From: Bryum argenteum | Lineage: Eukaryota > Streptophyta > Bryopsida > Bryales > Bryaceae | Direction: 5' to 3' | DNA: 64,000 nt | Assembly (NCBI GenBank): GCA_037043015.1 | Contig: CM073331.1 | Location: 2,749,501-2,813,500, forward strand | In this document: positions 10,991 to 22,011 of the stretch, one piece after another | Layout of the letters: the number at the start of each line of letters is the position of its first letter | Position numbering within the stretch: the first letter of the stretch is position 1 | The notes under the pieces: generated by a model | Seen by the model: only the letters and a program-made list of their open reading frames with translations | Databases searched by the model: none | What the model was told of the DNA's origin: nothing | Program-made: the position numbers and the translations under genes

Positions 10991-11849
10991 TTGAAATACA
11001 CAACTCGTACGGGCATGGAGCGGCCGTGATCGCCAAAGCCGTGACATTAAAATGATGATCGACTAAGAGTAAAACACTGAAGTTGTGATAATACGAAAGG
11101 CTAGAAGGCAAAACAAGCTATGGATCAAATTCACGTAAAACCAGAAAAAAAAGGAATTGAAGGTCCGTATCTGTGAGTACAAGAGGCTCTCCTCTACATG
11201 CTCAAACAAGCTCCAACTGTGACAGAGCTTTGGATTCCCATTGGCTACTGAATTGCAACTCAACTGACGACCGTCTACATTGACGCACGAAAGGAAAGGC
11301 GGTTGTAGGCGCATGAAGTGCCATTAGTGAAGGTATCACATTCACCTTGCTATCATGCCTCAATTTTGAATTTCATTATTTCCCGCTCAAACTACATTCC
11401 GACGGATCCTTCCCACTCGAATCCCTTTATTATTTCATAGTTGAATATTTCATTGTTAAAGATCAAATCTTCTCATCTCAATCACTCTATGATTGATGTT
11501 GCAAGTAAGTGTAAGTGTAAGGATTTGTTGTTCAAATTGCAATTCAATGCAGCTCTAGAATTCTTCTATTCTATCAAGACAACATGCTCAACATTAGTGC
11601 TTACTTAAAACTAGGAGATCCTTCAGTAGTAATGGAATCAATTTTGAGACGTGTGTTTTAAATGAAGGAATTCATAATTTCTCAACTTATCTTAATTATG
11701 AAGTTGTTATATTGGGGCTTTAGGAATAACAAAATATTGTGTATTCAAAAACAATTACTATAGGTACATTAAATTCTCCATGTCCCCCCTCAAGTAGACC
11801 AGTCTTCTAACTTGGACACCTCTTAGTTAGGATTGGCTCCAATTTTACA
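10991..11849. other. Spacer between the two direct repeats; no gene recognised
   Basis: About 860 bp with no supported coding region. An 83-codon frame at 11063-11314 (-) has no motif. Together with the flanking repeats this might be one mobile unit of about 1.6 kb, but neither terminal motifs nor a target duplication were found. Confidence 0.35.
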
Positions 11850-12215
11850 TATCAAACTCAAAACTTTGAGCTTTTGTTAAATTTAAATCTCTTATATTCT
11901 AGAATCTATATTCTACAATTGCTCTTCCAATTCAACATATTCAACTTAAAACTTCAAGCCTTTATTAAATTCAAATATATCATCATCAAGAATCTATATT
12001 CTATAATTGCTCGCTTAGTTGTTAACGATGGAAAATACAACCTCATAATAACCTCCAATGATGGTCTCATTTGTTTTAAATGTTCTCATCTATTTTAAAT
12101 GCTTCTCATGCTCACACATTCAAGAAACACTAGGTCATTCAAAAGAGACAACTCAAATTGCCTACAATTTCTATCACCAATAACCAAATTGACAAAAAGT
12201 ACAAAGTAACCAAAT
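11850..12215. repeat. Direct repeat pair, right copy
   Basis: Partner of 10605-10990 in the same orientation, diverged by substitutions and small indels. The first part again repeats AGAATCTATATTCTA at about 11901 and 11990. Confidence 0.65.
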
Positions 12216-12384
12216 AGTTGTTACCCTTCACAATGATTGCCTACACTCAATGACTCAAATTCTCACTTATGGAAACTTTTCAATAAGTTAGAGCAACATA
12301 ATACTTTAAAATATACAAAAGCTGAAGATTTCGAAGCAATCTACGAGTACATATACAACTGATACAAGCATTACGATAATTCTT

Positions 12385-12552
12385 ATCAGACGAAATTTCT
12401 ATTAATTTGTCACACAATTTAGATGAGATGAAATTCTTGTTAATTTGTCAGAAACAATTTGGATGAGACAAAATTCCTGTTAATTTGTTAGAGACAATTC
12501 AGATGAGACGAAAGTCCTATTAATTTGTCAAACACAGTTTATATGAGATGTA
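12385..12552. repeat. Minisatellite, about 40-bp unit, four copies
   Basis: A unit of the form TTAATTTGTCAnACAATTT followed by AGATGAGACGAAATTCCT repeats about four times with some substitutions. It ends a few bases before the 12.57-kb pseudogene, so the array marks the 5' breakpoint of that gene copy. Confidence 0.7.
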
Positions 12553-12568
12553 CATATAAGACTCACAA

Positions 12569-12846
12569 TGGCGGGGATGCAAGCGGGGGGCGTTATTGTC
12601 AACTAGATGAGAGGGCACTTCATGGATGTTAACCCCTAAACTACCAAGGCCTCCGATTAGGAGATTTGCGATTTCGGGCAGCCTAAGTTAAGATGTTAAA
12701 AGTAATATTTTTGCCTAAAATTTTTACTGGATGTTCCTTACACTACAAGGTGTATGTGGGAAAATTTGCAAAGTCAAACTCCACCTATGGAGTTCTTAAA
12801 CACAAATTTTAGTTTTCAGCCTTGGGGCGGGCAGAAAAAAACTTTT

Positions 12847-12887
<41 letters not shown>

Positions 12888-13860
12888 AAATCTTTTCTTG
12901 ATTAATTTTGTACTTAGGTTTCCAGGTGACCCAAGTTGAAACTTTTGCCAATCCTACAAGGGCACCCTTCAAAAATTACAAGAGCTAGATTCAAAGTTTT
13001 CTTTGATATTTCAATTTTTTCTTTCAAAATTTGCCAAAATTTGAGATTTTGGAACTTTTTGAATCTCTTTTTTCTTGAAATTCGAAAACTCATGAAGGTA
13101 TATACTCACCGTTCATTTTTCCCCTAAACCATATACAATAAATGTGGTGCATGTTTTACCAAATCCTTCATTTCTACCTTCTTTTAGTATTTAAATTGCA
13201 TGAAGGTTCAAAAAGCAAAATGAGTGTCTAAAATTTTGCATGGGCATGCCCAACTTAGTTATATACATGGAAAAAAATATGAGCTAGATGTTTAAGGTAA
13301 TAAGCATCACGTTTTCCTTTGCACAAAGTCGACTATGTTTATTGAAAAAAAAATTGCATCAACTTTGAATGTTAAGATCTTACAAATGGCTACGATCCAG
13401 CGGTTGAAATTTCAGCCACTACCTCTAATAATAGTTCTCTTTAAGATCATACGGTTGAAAGTTTCAAAAAAGTGTAAAAATATTCTCACACTTCCTAGTT
13501 TACAAGGTGGTATGGAATTGCAATTTTGGAGTTTGGAGCTCACTAAACACCATGGTAGTTTAGGGGTTAAAGACCGCACTGACGCCGTATTGGCCCACGA
13601 ACTCATTCATTACGGGCCGGTGATGAACTACCGCGACCCCCAGTTGTTCCTACACTACTTTTAGAGGGAGGTGATGCTGGGTAACCAGTCCTTCTTGCTG
13701 CAGCTTGAGAAGGAGCCCTTCACCTACATCCTGCACAAGCTCACTGTCCGCACCCTGCCGCTAGACCCGAACGAAGTGGGAACCATTGCTTTTAACCCTC
13801 AAACGTCTAAGGTGACCCGAGGGGTCCTTTTCCAACAGAATCTTCTATGTAGCTCTCAAT
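12569..13860 (+). pseudogene. Cluster-family pseudogene split by a TTAA-flanked transposon
   Basis: Two parts, 12569-12628 and 13571-about 13860, together mirror the intact gene at 19151-19576. ATGGCGGGGATGCAAGCGGG, then GATGAGAGGGCACTTCATGG, lies before the insertion. After it comes DRTDAVLAHELIHYGPVMNY, then an in-frame stop where the paralogue has Gln (HYF*REV), then FLLQLEKEPFTYILHKLTVR and LPLDPNEVGTIAF. The C-terminal hairpin is lost. There is also a TAG in the first part. The usual 5' leader is absent: homology starts only about 8 bp before the ATG. Confidence 0.85.
12633..13566. mobile_element. piggyBac-like non-autonomous element, long class (934 bp)
   Basis: Ends are CCCCTAAACTACCA and TGGTAGTTTAGGGG, with TTAA on both sides (12629-12632 and 13567-13570). 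Comparison with 19151-19576 gives the empty site: GATG-TTAA-AGACCG here against GATC-TCCA-AGACCG there, equal lengths once one TTAA is removed. TTAA is therefore a duplicated 4-bp target. It contains a poly(T) run at 12847-12886 and no transposase. Closest relative is 59682-60636. Confidence 0.85.
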
Positions 13861-13869
13861 GTACTCAAC

Positions 13870-14822
13870 TTTTCACTTATATTTTGATGTCAAACTGGTC
13901 ACCTTCTTCTGATGCATTCAAAAGTGAAATTTTAGAATTCAATCACAATTTGTATGAGTGATTTTGTGCTTTGAAAGGATTGTGGTAGGTAGATTGGGGT
14001 TATAAAATACTTGTAGGAGCTTGCAAGCTCATCATTGATTGGATTATTCATGATGCCCAAGTTCAAAAAGTGCACTATTCATGACGCCCGAGTCCAAAAG
14101 ATGTTGTGATCCAATAGTGGGCTGCCCAAATTCGTATAGCCTGGCGTTTAAGGGTTAAGGATGAGATCGACCTTCCGCACCCCGCTTAATATGTTATAAA
14201 CTTTATACATATCATATGATTGTACCAAAAACATTCACTAAAATACTTTGAATTATGCCACAAATTTAAAACTATTACCTTGCTTTGAAAGAGGGTAGTT
14301 CTGAAAGTAAAACATAAAATTCAGGCCTCAGAATTTAGGGGATGTACCCAGTTTCAGATGCTGAGACAGAATTGACCTACTGTACATTTTTCAATTTTTG
14401 GAAATATAACTTCTAAATAATCGATAATTCTCAAGAAGAATATCAAAGGTCGTGTAGGTCGCATGAGGGTAAAACTTTGCATCGACATGTTCGTGACTCA
14501 CCTAGGAACAAGAATTTCATATTCCAATTTACTATTGGGCTCCCGAAAAACTTCACTCCCTTTTTGCAACAAGGGAAAAAAACATTGTTTCCAAGTCTTG
14601 ACATCAAGATCTTACAAACGATGAGGAATTTGAACCTAAGATTTTTTGCACATATACACATAAAAGTAAGGTACTAGATCCTACTGCTACGTACTTCAAA
14701 ACTTGCCATAATTTAAAACTTTTCATCTTGCTTAAAAAGAGGGCAGTTTTGAGGCCACTCTCCTTTAGGGGTCAAAAAGTGTAGTGGAGAAAGATGACAA
14801 GCACAGGTTACGCACATACTAA
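13870..14822. other. Degenerate repeat sequence, no gene
   Basis: Parts of 14430-14770 resemble the interior of the long TTAA elements (AAGATCTTACAAA, GATGAGG.AATTTGAA, and a CTTTAGGGGTCAAA end near 14755). A GTTTAAGGGTTAA end lies near 14150. These are probably one or two decayed copies, but I could not pair their ends. Confidence 0.4.
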
Positions 14823-16538
14823 GGGCCGGTTTACACTACGGTGGAGAAGGCCTCCGGTCGGTCAAGAATGCTTGGTCAAGACATGGTTATATGAAGTAAG
14901 TGGTGAATGTGCCCGAGAAGAATTAAAGGCAATAAAATATTCTTCAAGGAGTCTTAACTGGTTGTAGTCTAAAACACCTAAAGGAGAAGTTTCACAGGAG
15001 AAGTTCTCCGCAGAAGACCACCGGTGAAGAGAAATTTACTAAATGGTGAAAGTTAACTATGATAAGAAAAAACATATTTCCTTACATGTACATTGTTTAA
15101 AAAAATTGATCAAGAATTGTGTTAATAAAAAATTGAGCTATATATGTATGACAATATGATTTAACTTCGTTTCAATTTGCATATCAATCGTGTCGTAAAT
15201 AACAAGTTTTTGATACACCATTACTTTCAAATACTTAGATGACATCACATGGTAATATTGTGTTCAAGTCTATACAACTATTTTAAAGAATTGCCAATTA
15301 AAAATTATCAATTTTAAACTCATGTAAGAAACAAATGTTTTCTTGGATGTTAACCCCTAAATAGTTTGACTCATTTTGTAGCAAAAAGAACACATTCTTA
15401 AAAAAAGCGTCGTAAATGAGAAAAAAGTTCAGTTTTTCAAATATCAACCGTACAATTTTGTAGTAGACATATTGTACATCATGTGGGTAAAAGTTTTAGT
15501 AATGTGGCCTCGTATATTGTAAGCTCATAATGTATTAGTGAAAAATACATTAGGAAATATTTTTTGCAGAAATAACGACTTTACAATGATGAAAATTGCT
15601 CAAAAATTCATAGAGGAAAAAATGTTCACAACTAGGCCCCTTGCACAAAAAATGAATGCTATTACTTCCTTACATCTTGGATAATATTAAGGTTTCTATT
15701 ACAAAAAATAGATCCAAATTGGTCGCAACAAAAACATTAGAATCCAACATTGGACTAAATAAAAACCTTGCCTCAAGAACCATAAAACTTTAAAGAAGGA
15801 AACGAAATCCTGACAACTAGAAATTCAAATGCATACTGGTAATTTATTAGAAGACTTCAATTATTCATTTCAAAACCATGAGGTGAAGTAGAGTTTACAG
15901 ATTAAATAAACCCATTCTTTCTGCACAGAGATAGAGATGAAAAAAAAATAAAAAAATCATGAGGTGAAGTAAAGTTTACTCGTTTAAATAAAACCCATTC
16001 TATCTACACAGAGATAGAGATGGAAAAAAAATGATCATGTACTGACTGAATGGTTCAACACAAATGATATGTGTATAGTTATGAATTCCAACCGCATGCG
16101 CATGGGGGCATCATGAGGTGAAAAAAAATACAAACAATCATGCTCAAATGGGGTATTTTTTATACTCTCAAAATAGTGATGTCCTTGAAATCCGACTTTA
16201 TTCCCTTTCTACAGTGCTAATTTTCTTATAATGACTCTTCCCTCTATAGTGAATGTGCTTTAAATACATATTTTAAAATTTCAATTGATGTTCTCCGGAA
16301 CAGTGTTTTCTTGAGGCCGGACAAGGAACTCCACCTCCGGAGAACTCTTTTTCCAAAAAGTGCCACCACGTAGGCGGCCATGTCATTTAATCATCCATGA
16401 AAAATGTTCACCACCATTGCTTTCTTCACCTAGTGTAAACACCCACCGGTCAAGAAGCACGCTTTCAACCAATCACAATCAAGAATTCCCCTTCTTTTCA
16501 TGACCGATGGACTTCTTCACCATAGTCCAAACCGGCCC
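14823..16538. mobile_element. PIF/Harbinger-type non-autonomous element (1.7 kb)
   Basis: Ends are inverted, GGGCCGGTTTACACTACGG on the left and CATAGTCCAAACCGGCCC on the right, with TAA on both sides (14820-14822 and 16539-16541). TAA/TTA targets and GGGCC ends are typical of PIF/Harbinger (Tourist) elements. Subterminal motifs with TCTCCGG and CACCGGT recur near both ends. No transposase frame is present. Confidence 0.75.
15354..15540 (+). mobile_element. One end of a TTAA element nested in the Harbinger-type element
   Basis: TTAA at 15350-15353 is followed by CCCCTAAATAGTTTGACTC. The next 170 bp match, in reverse orientation, sequence near 30100-30300 (GTAGTAGACATATTG, ATCATGTGG, GTGGCCTCGT). 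I could not find the other end. Confidence 0.5.
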
Positions 16539-16734
16539 TAAGCAAGGGAAGGTACTACATGGTTTGGTCTCCTCATCAGAGAAAACATGAGACCCTGATA
16601 TTTTGAGTTGTTCCATTGTCTGCTAATATTCTTCGCTGCTAAGGCAGCCGTTAATATGGTAGAGCATCCAAAAATGGTGCAGTGCCGAAAATGGAGCCTT
16701 AGTAATCTTCACTGTCACGTACATAATAGCTTCT

Positions 16735-17075
16735 CCTTACAATAGTACCATGTACACTCTGCAAAGATTATAGGGCGTCACTTTAGGGCACCATTTTAGG
16801 AACACCTATATTTCCATCTTTAAAAATTCATTACTCACTATAGAAGAGTCAAAAAATGATGATTCCATTTGCTCTAGTTTTCTACTAATTTTCCCCATGC
16901 ACAAAAATTGTGTGCACTGGCAACATTCCAGTAGATTTTCTGTGCTGAAAATTGCGCCATTATAGGACACATTACTATAATCCTTGCCGCACCTTTGTTG
17001 CCATGGTCCCTCGTATGAATGCGGAGTGCTAGTGATCGTAGCCCACAAAAGTCGGGGCAAACCTCGCGCTCCATT
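16735..17075 (-). repeat. Dispersed 'GCTCAAT...CCTATAAT' repeat, - strand copy
   Basis: On the - strand this parallels 44880-45115: a TTTTCAGCACAG block, GCAAGTGG, GGGGAAAATTAG, AGCAAATGGAATCATCATTTT, and an end at GTGCCCTAAAGTGACGCCCT. It is an old interspersed family of at least five copies in the window. No open frame is conserved between copies. Confidence 0.55.
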
Positions 17076-17197
17076 TACACCATTCCATAAGAGAATATTT
17101 GTTTTTTCTCCATATGGCTAGGTGCATAATACGAGCATTGTCGGGTAGCTCCCAAAACGCAACAATTGAATGCCCGAGAGGGCCACCGCTCGCGGCC

Positions 17198-17383
17198 GCA
17201 ATGGGAAATCACCTCTGTGATTGCTCAAATTTCATCCTCTCCCTCAAACCTTGAAAAACGTGCCTTTTGCATCATCTAGGCATGCGACATTAATGGGAAA
17301 TTACCTCTACGATTGCTCAAATTTCATCCTCTCCGTGAAACCTTGAAAACTTGCCTTTTGCATCATTTAGGTATGTGAAATTA
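17198..17383. repeat. Tandem duplication of about 93 bp
   Basis: Two adjacent copies share AATGGGAAAT.ACCTCT, GATTGCTCAAATTTCATCCT, AAACCTTGAAAA and TGCCTTTTGCATCAT. Substitutions suggest moderate age. Confidence 0.75.
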
Positions 17384-17441
17384 GCCTCTTTTCATGAATT
17401 CATTGGCCATTGTTTATCAATTGGTTGTTGGCATGAGGATA

Positions 17442-18703
17442 CACTAGTAGAAAAACAAGTCCTAAATCGCTCAATTATGATGATTGAAAGTGTCCTCAAT
17501 GACTAATTATTAATCTGTGAGGACATTTAATCCCTAAATGCGCTAAATGTAAAAAACGACATTTTGGATGGAAGGCAACAACTTTGAAGAGCCACAAATC
17601 CTTCATTTGAGGTATGGTCTGGATGAAAGCACTTGGGTTCCATACCGAATCAAGTCTAGTTTATGTGGTAAAAGATATGTATGATATCACTCCTTTATAT
17701 ACATTGTCACTCATTTTCCATAATATCACCTTCAAATTCTGTTATATCATATGGTTTTTGAACTGCAATTAAGAAAGTTGAAGTGTGCCATTTTAGCGGC
17801 ATAACGCCATTTTAACAGAAATGGGGATAAAGCCTTTACATGCACATTATTAATGATGGTAGAATTCTATTGCAATTGAAGATATTTACAGACAAAGTGC
17901 CAAAATTGCTTTTTGGTAGAATTCACTAAAAAATGACCCAAACTTCATCTTTTTTGCTCACCCCTTCTCAAGAATGCCTTTGGCATGTGAGTAGAGAGCC
18001 AATTTGGCCAAAATCATTGTAATCTTATCACTTTTTATTTTTGAGGAAAATACAAATTGGTACAGTTAGTACCTTGGCTTACGTCAAAATAGCTGCCTTC
18101 TCTCATAAATAGGTCTGACATCATGCATCGTTGAACACCTCTAGAATTAAAAGCCTTGAGTAATTCTACTACATTACCGCAACTACCATTGAATTTCATC
18201 CATTTTCCTTTGAGTTATTTGTAACCCTAAAAAGTTTGTATCCAACGTATCACAGATTTTGGTCTCTCAAACCCCGTTGATTTTTAGTACTTTTTGAGTA
18301 CAATTATATGCATCATTAGATAGGTCGTGCGATTGTGGCTAGAAAGAGTGATATTCAATGCAAGTTTCAAGCATTTGTTTCTAGTTGTCCACTCTTTAAA
18401 CAAGCAAAATTGTATGCATTTTCAAATGGTAATACAAGTAAACAGTATGGTAACTTCTGTCATTTGGTCCTTCACTCTCTCTTGTCACAATGACGTGGCT
18501 GAACAAGATAGACGTGGCTGAACATGGTAGACGCGACTCTTCTGTTGACGCGGGAACGGATGTGGGAACGCCAAACGTAGATCTAATGTGGCTACAAAGC
18601 CACAATTGAAAAAAATTAAATTAAAGCACTCACATCGAATCGTAGATCGAATTCATTGATGTAGTTCTTTTGCCATAGCTTCCATACGAAATTTCTAGTA
18701 GTG
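17442..18703. mobile_element. Possible CACTA-type element (1.26 kb)
   Basis: It begins CACTAGTAGAAAAAC and ends AAATTTCTAGTAGTG, the arrangement of plant CACTA (En/Spm) termini. The flanking trinucleotides ATA and TGT do not match, so the two ends may belong to different insertions. Its right end abuts the leader of the 19.15-kb gene. An AGACGTGGCTGAACA unit is duplicated near 18510. Confidence 0.5.
17683..17826 (+). mobile_element. Partial copy of the 'CCGTTAAAATGGC' MITE
   Basis: This matches the right 60 percent of 20394-20650, including ATATCACTCCTTTATATACA, CATGGTTTTTGAACTG-like sequence and the end CGCCATTTTAACAGAAAT. The left end is missing. Confidence 0.65.
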
Positions 18704-18709
18704 TGTGTG

Positions 18710-19150
18710 CAGACTGCAGACCGGAAGTGCAACCAACTGCTGTTGTTGTTTCTAGTATGAGTTCCTTCGACATAGCGATAATAATTCTAGTGTCATTAGC
18801 AGTATTAGTTCGTGAGTAGTTAGATTGCAGGTAAGTTGAAGGGCCTATAAATACAGCTTCGTTCGGTTCGACTACGATATGAATGAAACATTGTTGCCCT
18901 TTTTCAGATCAAGCATTGCCGAGAACGCTAGGGATTCACGAGGCAGCGAAGTTCACGAGGCAGGGACATTTCGAATTTGTAGGAGGGATGTGAAATTAAT
19001 TTTCTGGTAAGATTTTTAATGGAGCATCTCGTTGTCTCGACATTCTTGCTATTTCAAGAGCGGTGAGATAGTGGTCACGGTCGCCATTTGTGCCGGGAGA
19101 AGTGTTTGAGAACTGTTTGTGTGCAGTAGCATTCGGAACGAGCTCTGACA
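18710..19150 (+). promoter_or_regulatory. 5' leader of the 19.15-kb gene
   Basis: Elements in order are CGGAAGTGCAACCAACT...TTTCTAGTATGAGTT, TTCGGTTCGACTACGATATG, GATCAAGCATTGCCGAG, two CACGAGGCAG blocks, and a donor CTG|GTAAGATTTTT at 19007. Next come a probable acceptor TTTCAAG at about 19059 and GGTCACGGTCGCC at 19073-19085, then GAGCTCTGACA before the ATG. Stops in all frames make it untranslated. The donor and acceptor suggest a short 5' UTR intron. Confidence 0.65.
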
Positions 19151-19576
19151 ATGGCGGCGTGGCTGCATGCGGGGGGCATTATTACCGACTGGATGAGAGG
19201 GCACTTCATGGATCTCCAAGACCGAACTGACGCCGTAATGGCCCACCAACTCATTGACTATGGGCCGGTGATGAACTACGACGGCCACCAGTTGTTCCCT
19301 CTTTACTTTCAGAGGGAGGTGATTCTGGGCAACCGGCCCTTCTTGCTGCAGCTTGAGAAGATGCCCTTCACCAACTTCCTGCACAAGCTCACTGTCCGCG
19401 GCCTGCCTCTAGACCCGAACGAAGAGGGAATGATCGCTTCTGAGTTTTATGTCAACCTTCAACACGCCGCTTTTTTGGGTGGAACCTTCCACGTGGTGCA
19501 CAGAGTCTCGGAGGAGTCTCTCAGCTTCGTCATGACTCGCGCCACCACTCCATATTACGTCACCTTTCCACCATAA
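19151..19576 (+). CDS. Cluster-family small protein, 141 aa (cystatin-like fold suspected)
   Basis: The start ATGGCGGCG is chosen because the same ATGGCG context and the box 65 nt upstream recur in the paralogues. Residues 1-35 contain an amphipathic helix segment (ITDWMRGHFMDLQDRTDAV). The core is FLLQLEKMPFTNFLHKLTVR followed by GLPLDPNEEG. The C-terminal strand pair is GGTFHVVHRVSEESLSFVMT. No signal peptide or membrane segment is evident. The helix-plus-beta-sheet order and the hydrophobic 'QLEKxPF...KLTVRxLPL' hairpin recall cystatin-like folds, but there is no QxVxG inhibitory loop, so protease inhibition should not be assumed. It is intact, and its paralogue at 12569 is dead. Confidence 0.65.
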   Translation: MAAWLHAGGIITDWMRGHFMDLQDRTDAVMAHQLIDYGPVMNYDGHQLFPLYFQREVILGNRPFLLQLEKMPFTNFLHKLTVRGLPLDPNEEGMIASEFYVNLQHAAFLGGTFHVVHRVSEESLSFVMTRATTPYYVTFPP

Positions 19577-20393
19577 AAACATTAGATCGAGCTCTGTCCG
19601 ACATTGTAGAGACTCAAAGTTTAGAGAGATGATTGTGTTTTAATTTGTATTTTGCTTCGCTATGTGCCGATAACTGCTATGCTACTGTAGCATATAGACA
19701 ACCTCGAGGCTGTCGATCCGGAGCTGATGTAAACATTCAACCATTCTAGAATATGTTAAACATTTGAGACTGCGTTTCAGATTGAGATGATTGTAACACA
19801 CTTGTCAGTAATGGAGTTGTTGGAAATCAATGCTTAATATGGAGTTGTGATTCAAACATTAATAATCAACTCATTGTAGTCGAATCATTATGCTTTTGCG
19901 GTGGGCTTGCGGTGCGGCAACGCATCCACTCAGAACATTTCATTCACAGGCAAGGCATGCCAACGTATGCGTTGCCTTCATAGAACTTTAAAAATAAACT
20001 CATTCTTTTGTCGAAGTCACACGTTTCTAGGCATCCCTTAAATTAGATATTTGGTGCTTGCTTGTTGATTGGTCAAAAGTTGCGTTGCATTCACAATTTT
20101 GCAGCAACATGGCAGTGCGTCTTGTGCAAGCACAAAAAGAAACGGTAGTAGGACGTGAGTGAGTTCGGGCCTCGTGGTGAAAGGAGCAATCTCTAAGCGG
20201 CATAGGGACGTGCTATGAACACACGTTCAAACCCATACTTTCAAACCCTACTGTACATAGTGGGACCGTGGCATCGGATTACACCAATGTTTTCGTATTC
20301 ATCGAAGGCTTTCCCACTGTCTCAAAATGGCCCCAGTACATGGTCATTTTCGCCTCATTTTGGTAGAATCATAGTGCCTTTTTGTGGAAGTAA
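19577..20393. other. 3' flank of the 19.15-kb gene
   Basis: A stretch at about 19730-19860 (GAGCTGATGTAAA, GATTGTAACACACTTGTCA, TAATGGAGT) resembles 26470-26570 downstream of the 25.4-kb gene. The duplicated unit therefore includes 3' flanking sequence. No other gene is recognised. Confidence 0.5.
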
Positions 20394-20650
20394 CCTCAAT
20401 TCCGTTAACATGGCACTATGCCATGTGCCATTTTGTCACATCAAATCTTACATAATTATGTGCTCACATGGAACGGTGTATTCTGTAATATCACAATTTT
20501 TTCAATAATATCACTCCTTTATATACATTGTCACCCATTTTCCATAATATCACCTTAAAATTCTGTAATATCACATGGTTTTTGAACTGTAGTTCAGAAA
20601 GTTGAGGTGTGCCATTTTAGCGGCATAACGCCATTTTAACGGAATTGAGG
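20394..20650 (+). mobile_element. 'CCGTTAAAATGGC' MITE, complete copy (257 bp)
   Basis: The ends CCTCAATTCCGTTAACATGGC and GCCATTTTAACGGAATTGAGG are inverted with one mismatch. The target duplication is unclear, so the superfamily is left open. Further copies are at 28758-29011 (complete) and 17683-17826 (partial), with an end-only fragment near 48379. Confidence 0.8.
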
Positions 20651-21239
20651 ATAAGTGCAATTGTTTGAATTTGTTATATTTGATCTATTTCTCAATCACC
20701 TTTAAGTAGAGTCTTTTTCTAGTTTTCTTATTCAGAAAGAATCTCTTGTATCGGATTATGCATCAAATGAGAATAGTATGATTGGTTTGTAATTCACATG
20801 TATAATTCATAAAATAGAAAATTAGTGTCGAAATCAAAAGTTATCCTCTAGTAGATGTCATTATATTGTCGTGGTTTGAATCATTTACATGACGCATGTT
20901 CTAATGAATAGTTGTTTTTATACCTTCTTTTAGAAAATAGTCGCATAAGGTGAAAAAAGTGTATTGAATCTTTTGAATTTTGCAATGGTTGCATTGAACG
21001 AAGTTATCTACATGAAAAATATAACCATAATGTTTAGGGTGAGAATCTTCAAAGTCCCTTTTTGCACTATGGACACAATAGAGGTAGAAAATCGTAGTTT
21101 TCAATTCTCAAGCTTGTATAAAGACAAGAATATTTAAGGGTAAAATGTGTGTGTTTATTGTTGGAGTCCTTGGTTCATTTTTAAAAGCATAGTGGGGAGC
21201 ACACTTAAGTGTTCCTCGCTAAGAATATCAATACCTTGA
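20651..21239. other. No feature recognised
   Basis: AT-rich sequence without a supported gene or a recognised repeat. Confidence 0.4.
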
Positions 21240-21424
21240 AGGCACGACAAGCCTTGGCTTGGTGGCTAGTGCTAATAGCCCCTAGTGAGGAGGTTGTGGA
21301 TTCTATTCTCTCTGCCGGCCTCGTGTTCACTACCATAGTGCACTCAAATATGGTGAAGGGGGGTGATTGAACATTTGAACCTTAGATTTTGGGTACCTCA
21401 AAAGTCTTTAGAGAGTACCACGTG
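21240..21424 (+). mobile_element. tRNA-derived SINE-like repeat
   Basis: An A-box-like TGGCTAGTGCT (about 21263) and a B-box-like GGATTCTATTC (about 21298) lie at pol III spacing, followed by a non-tRNA body. No clear poly(A) tail or target duplication was found. It does not fold as a functional tRNA. Confidence 0.45.
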
Positions 21425-21430
21425 AGGTAT

Positions 21431-22008
21431 CACTACTAGAAAAGAGGAGAGTTTCTAATGTTACAAACATTGTTTTTTGTCTAAATATCGCTAACTTGAC
21501 TACTTAAGCAACGTATTGAAACTTGCTTTAGTACCATTTGCAATAAAGTAATTTTATTTTATAGATTTGAGGTTGAAATCATTGCTTATTTTCATGAGAA
21601 CAGTGTTACGTGGGGTATTTCACTAATAGAAAAGAGGAGGGTTTGCAATGATACAAACATTGCTTTTTGTGTAAACGTTGCTAACTTGAGCAGCGTATTG
21701 AAAGTTGCTTTAGTACCGTTCTCAAGAGCAGTCTTCGCAGCCCTTTATTTAGGCCTTATTTGTTAAAAGCCGCGTGAATACACACGCGGCGACGGTATCG
21801 GACTCTTATTCTGCAAGATAGGCCGACTGATGATAGAAAATGAATAAGCGATGTTTCCAACCTCAAATCTACAATAATATTATTTTATAGATTTCAAGTT
21901 AAAAACATTGCTTATTTTTATAGTAAAAGTACTAAAGCAAGTTTGAATATGTTGCTCAAGTTAGCAATTATTGTAAACTTGCAAACCCCTCTCTCTCTTC
22001 TAATAGTA
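21431..22008. mobile_element. CACTA-type non-autonomous element (578 bp)
   Basis: It begins CACTACTAGAAAAGAGGAG and ends CTCTTCTAATAGTA, with TAT on both sides (21428-21430 and 22009-22011). A second CACTAATAGAAAAGAGGAG start lies at 21621, preceded by the same ACGTG.GGTAT flank as the first, so the left part was duplicated with its flank. Inside, TTTATAGATTTGAGGTTG-type sequence recurs inverted near 21870, making it partly self-complementary. Confidence 0.7.
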
Positions 22009-22011
22009 TAT

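Noticed and set aside
10605-12215. Terminal repeats of a small retroelement
   Set aside because: No TG/CA ends, primer site or flanking duplication seen, so left as an unclassified direct repeat pair.
21250-21310. Candidate tRNA gene
   Set aside because: A- and B-box-like words are present but no cloverleaf with paired acceptor stem could be drawn; called as a SINE-like head instead.
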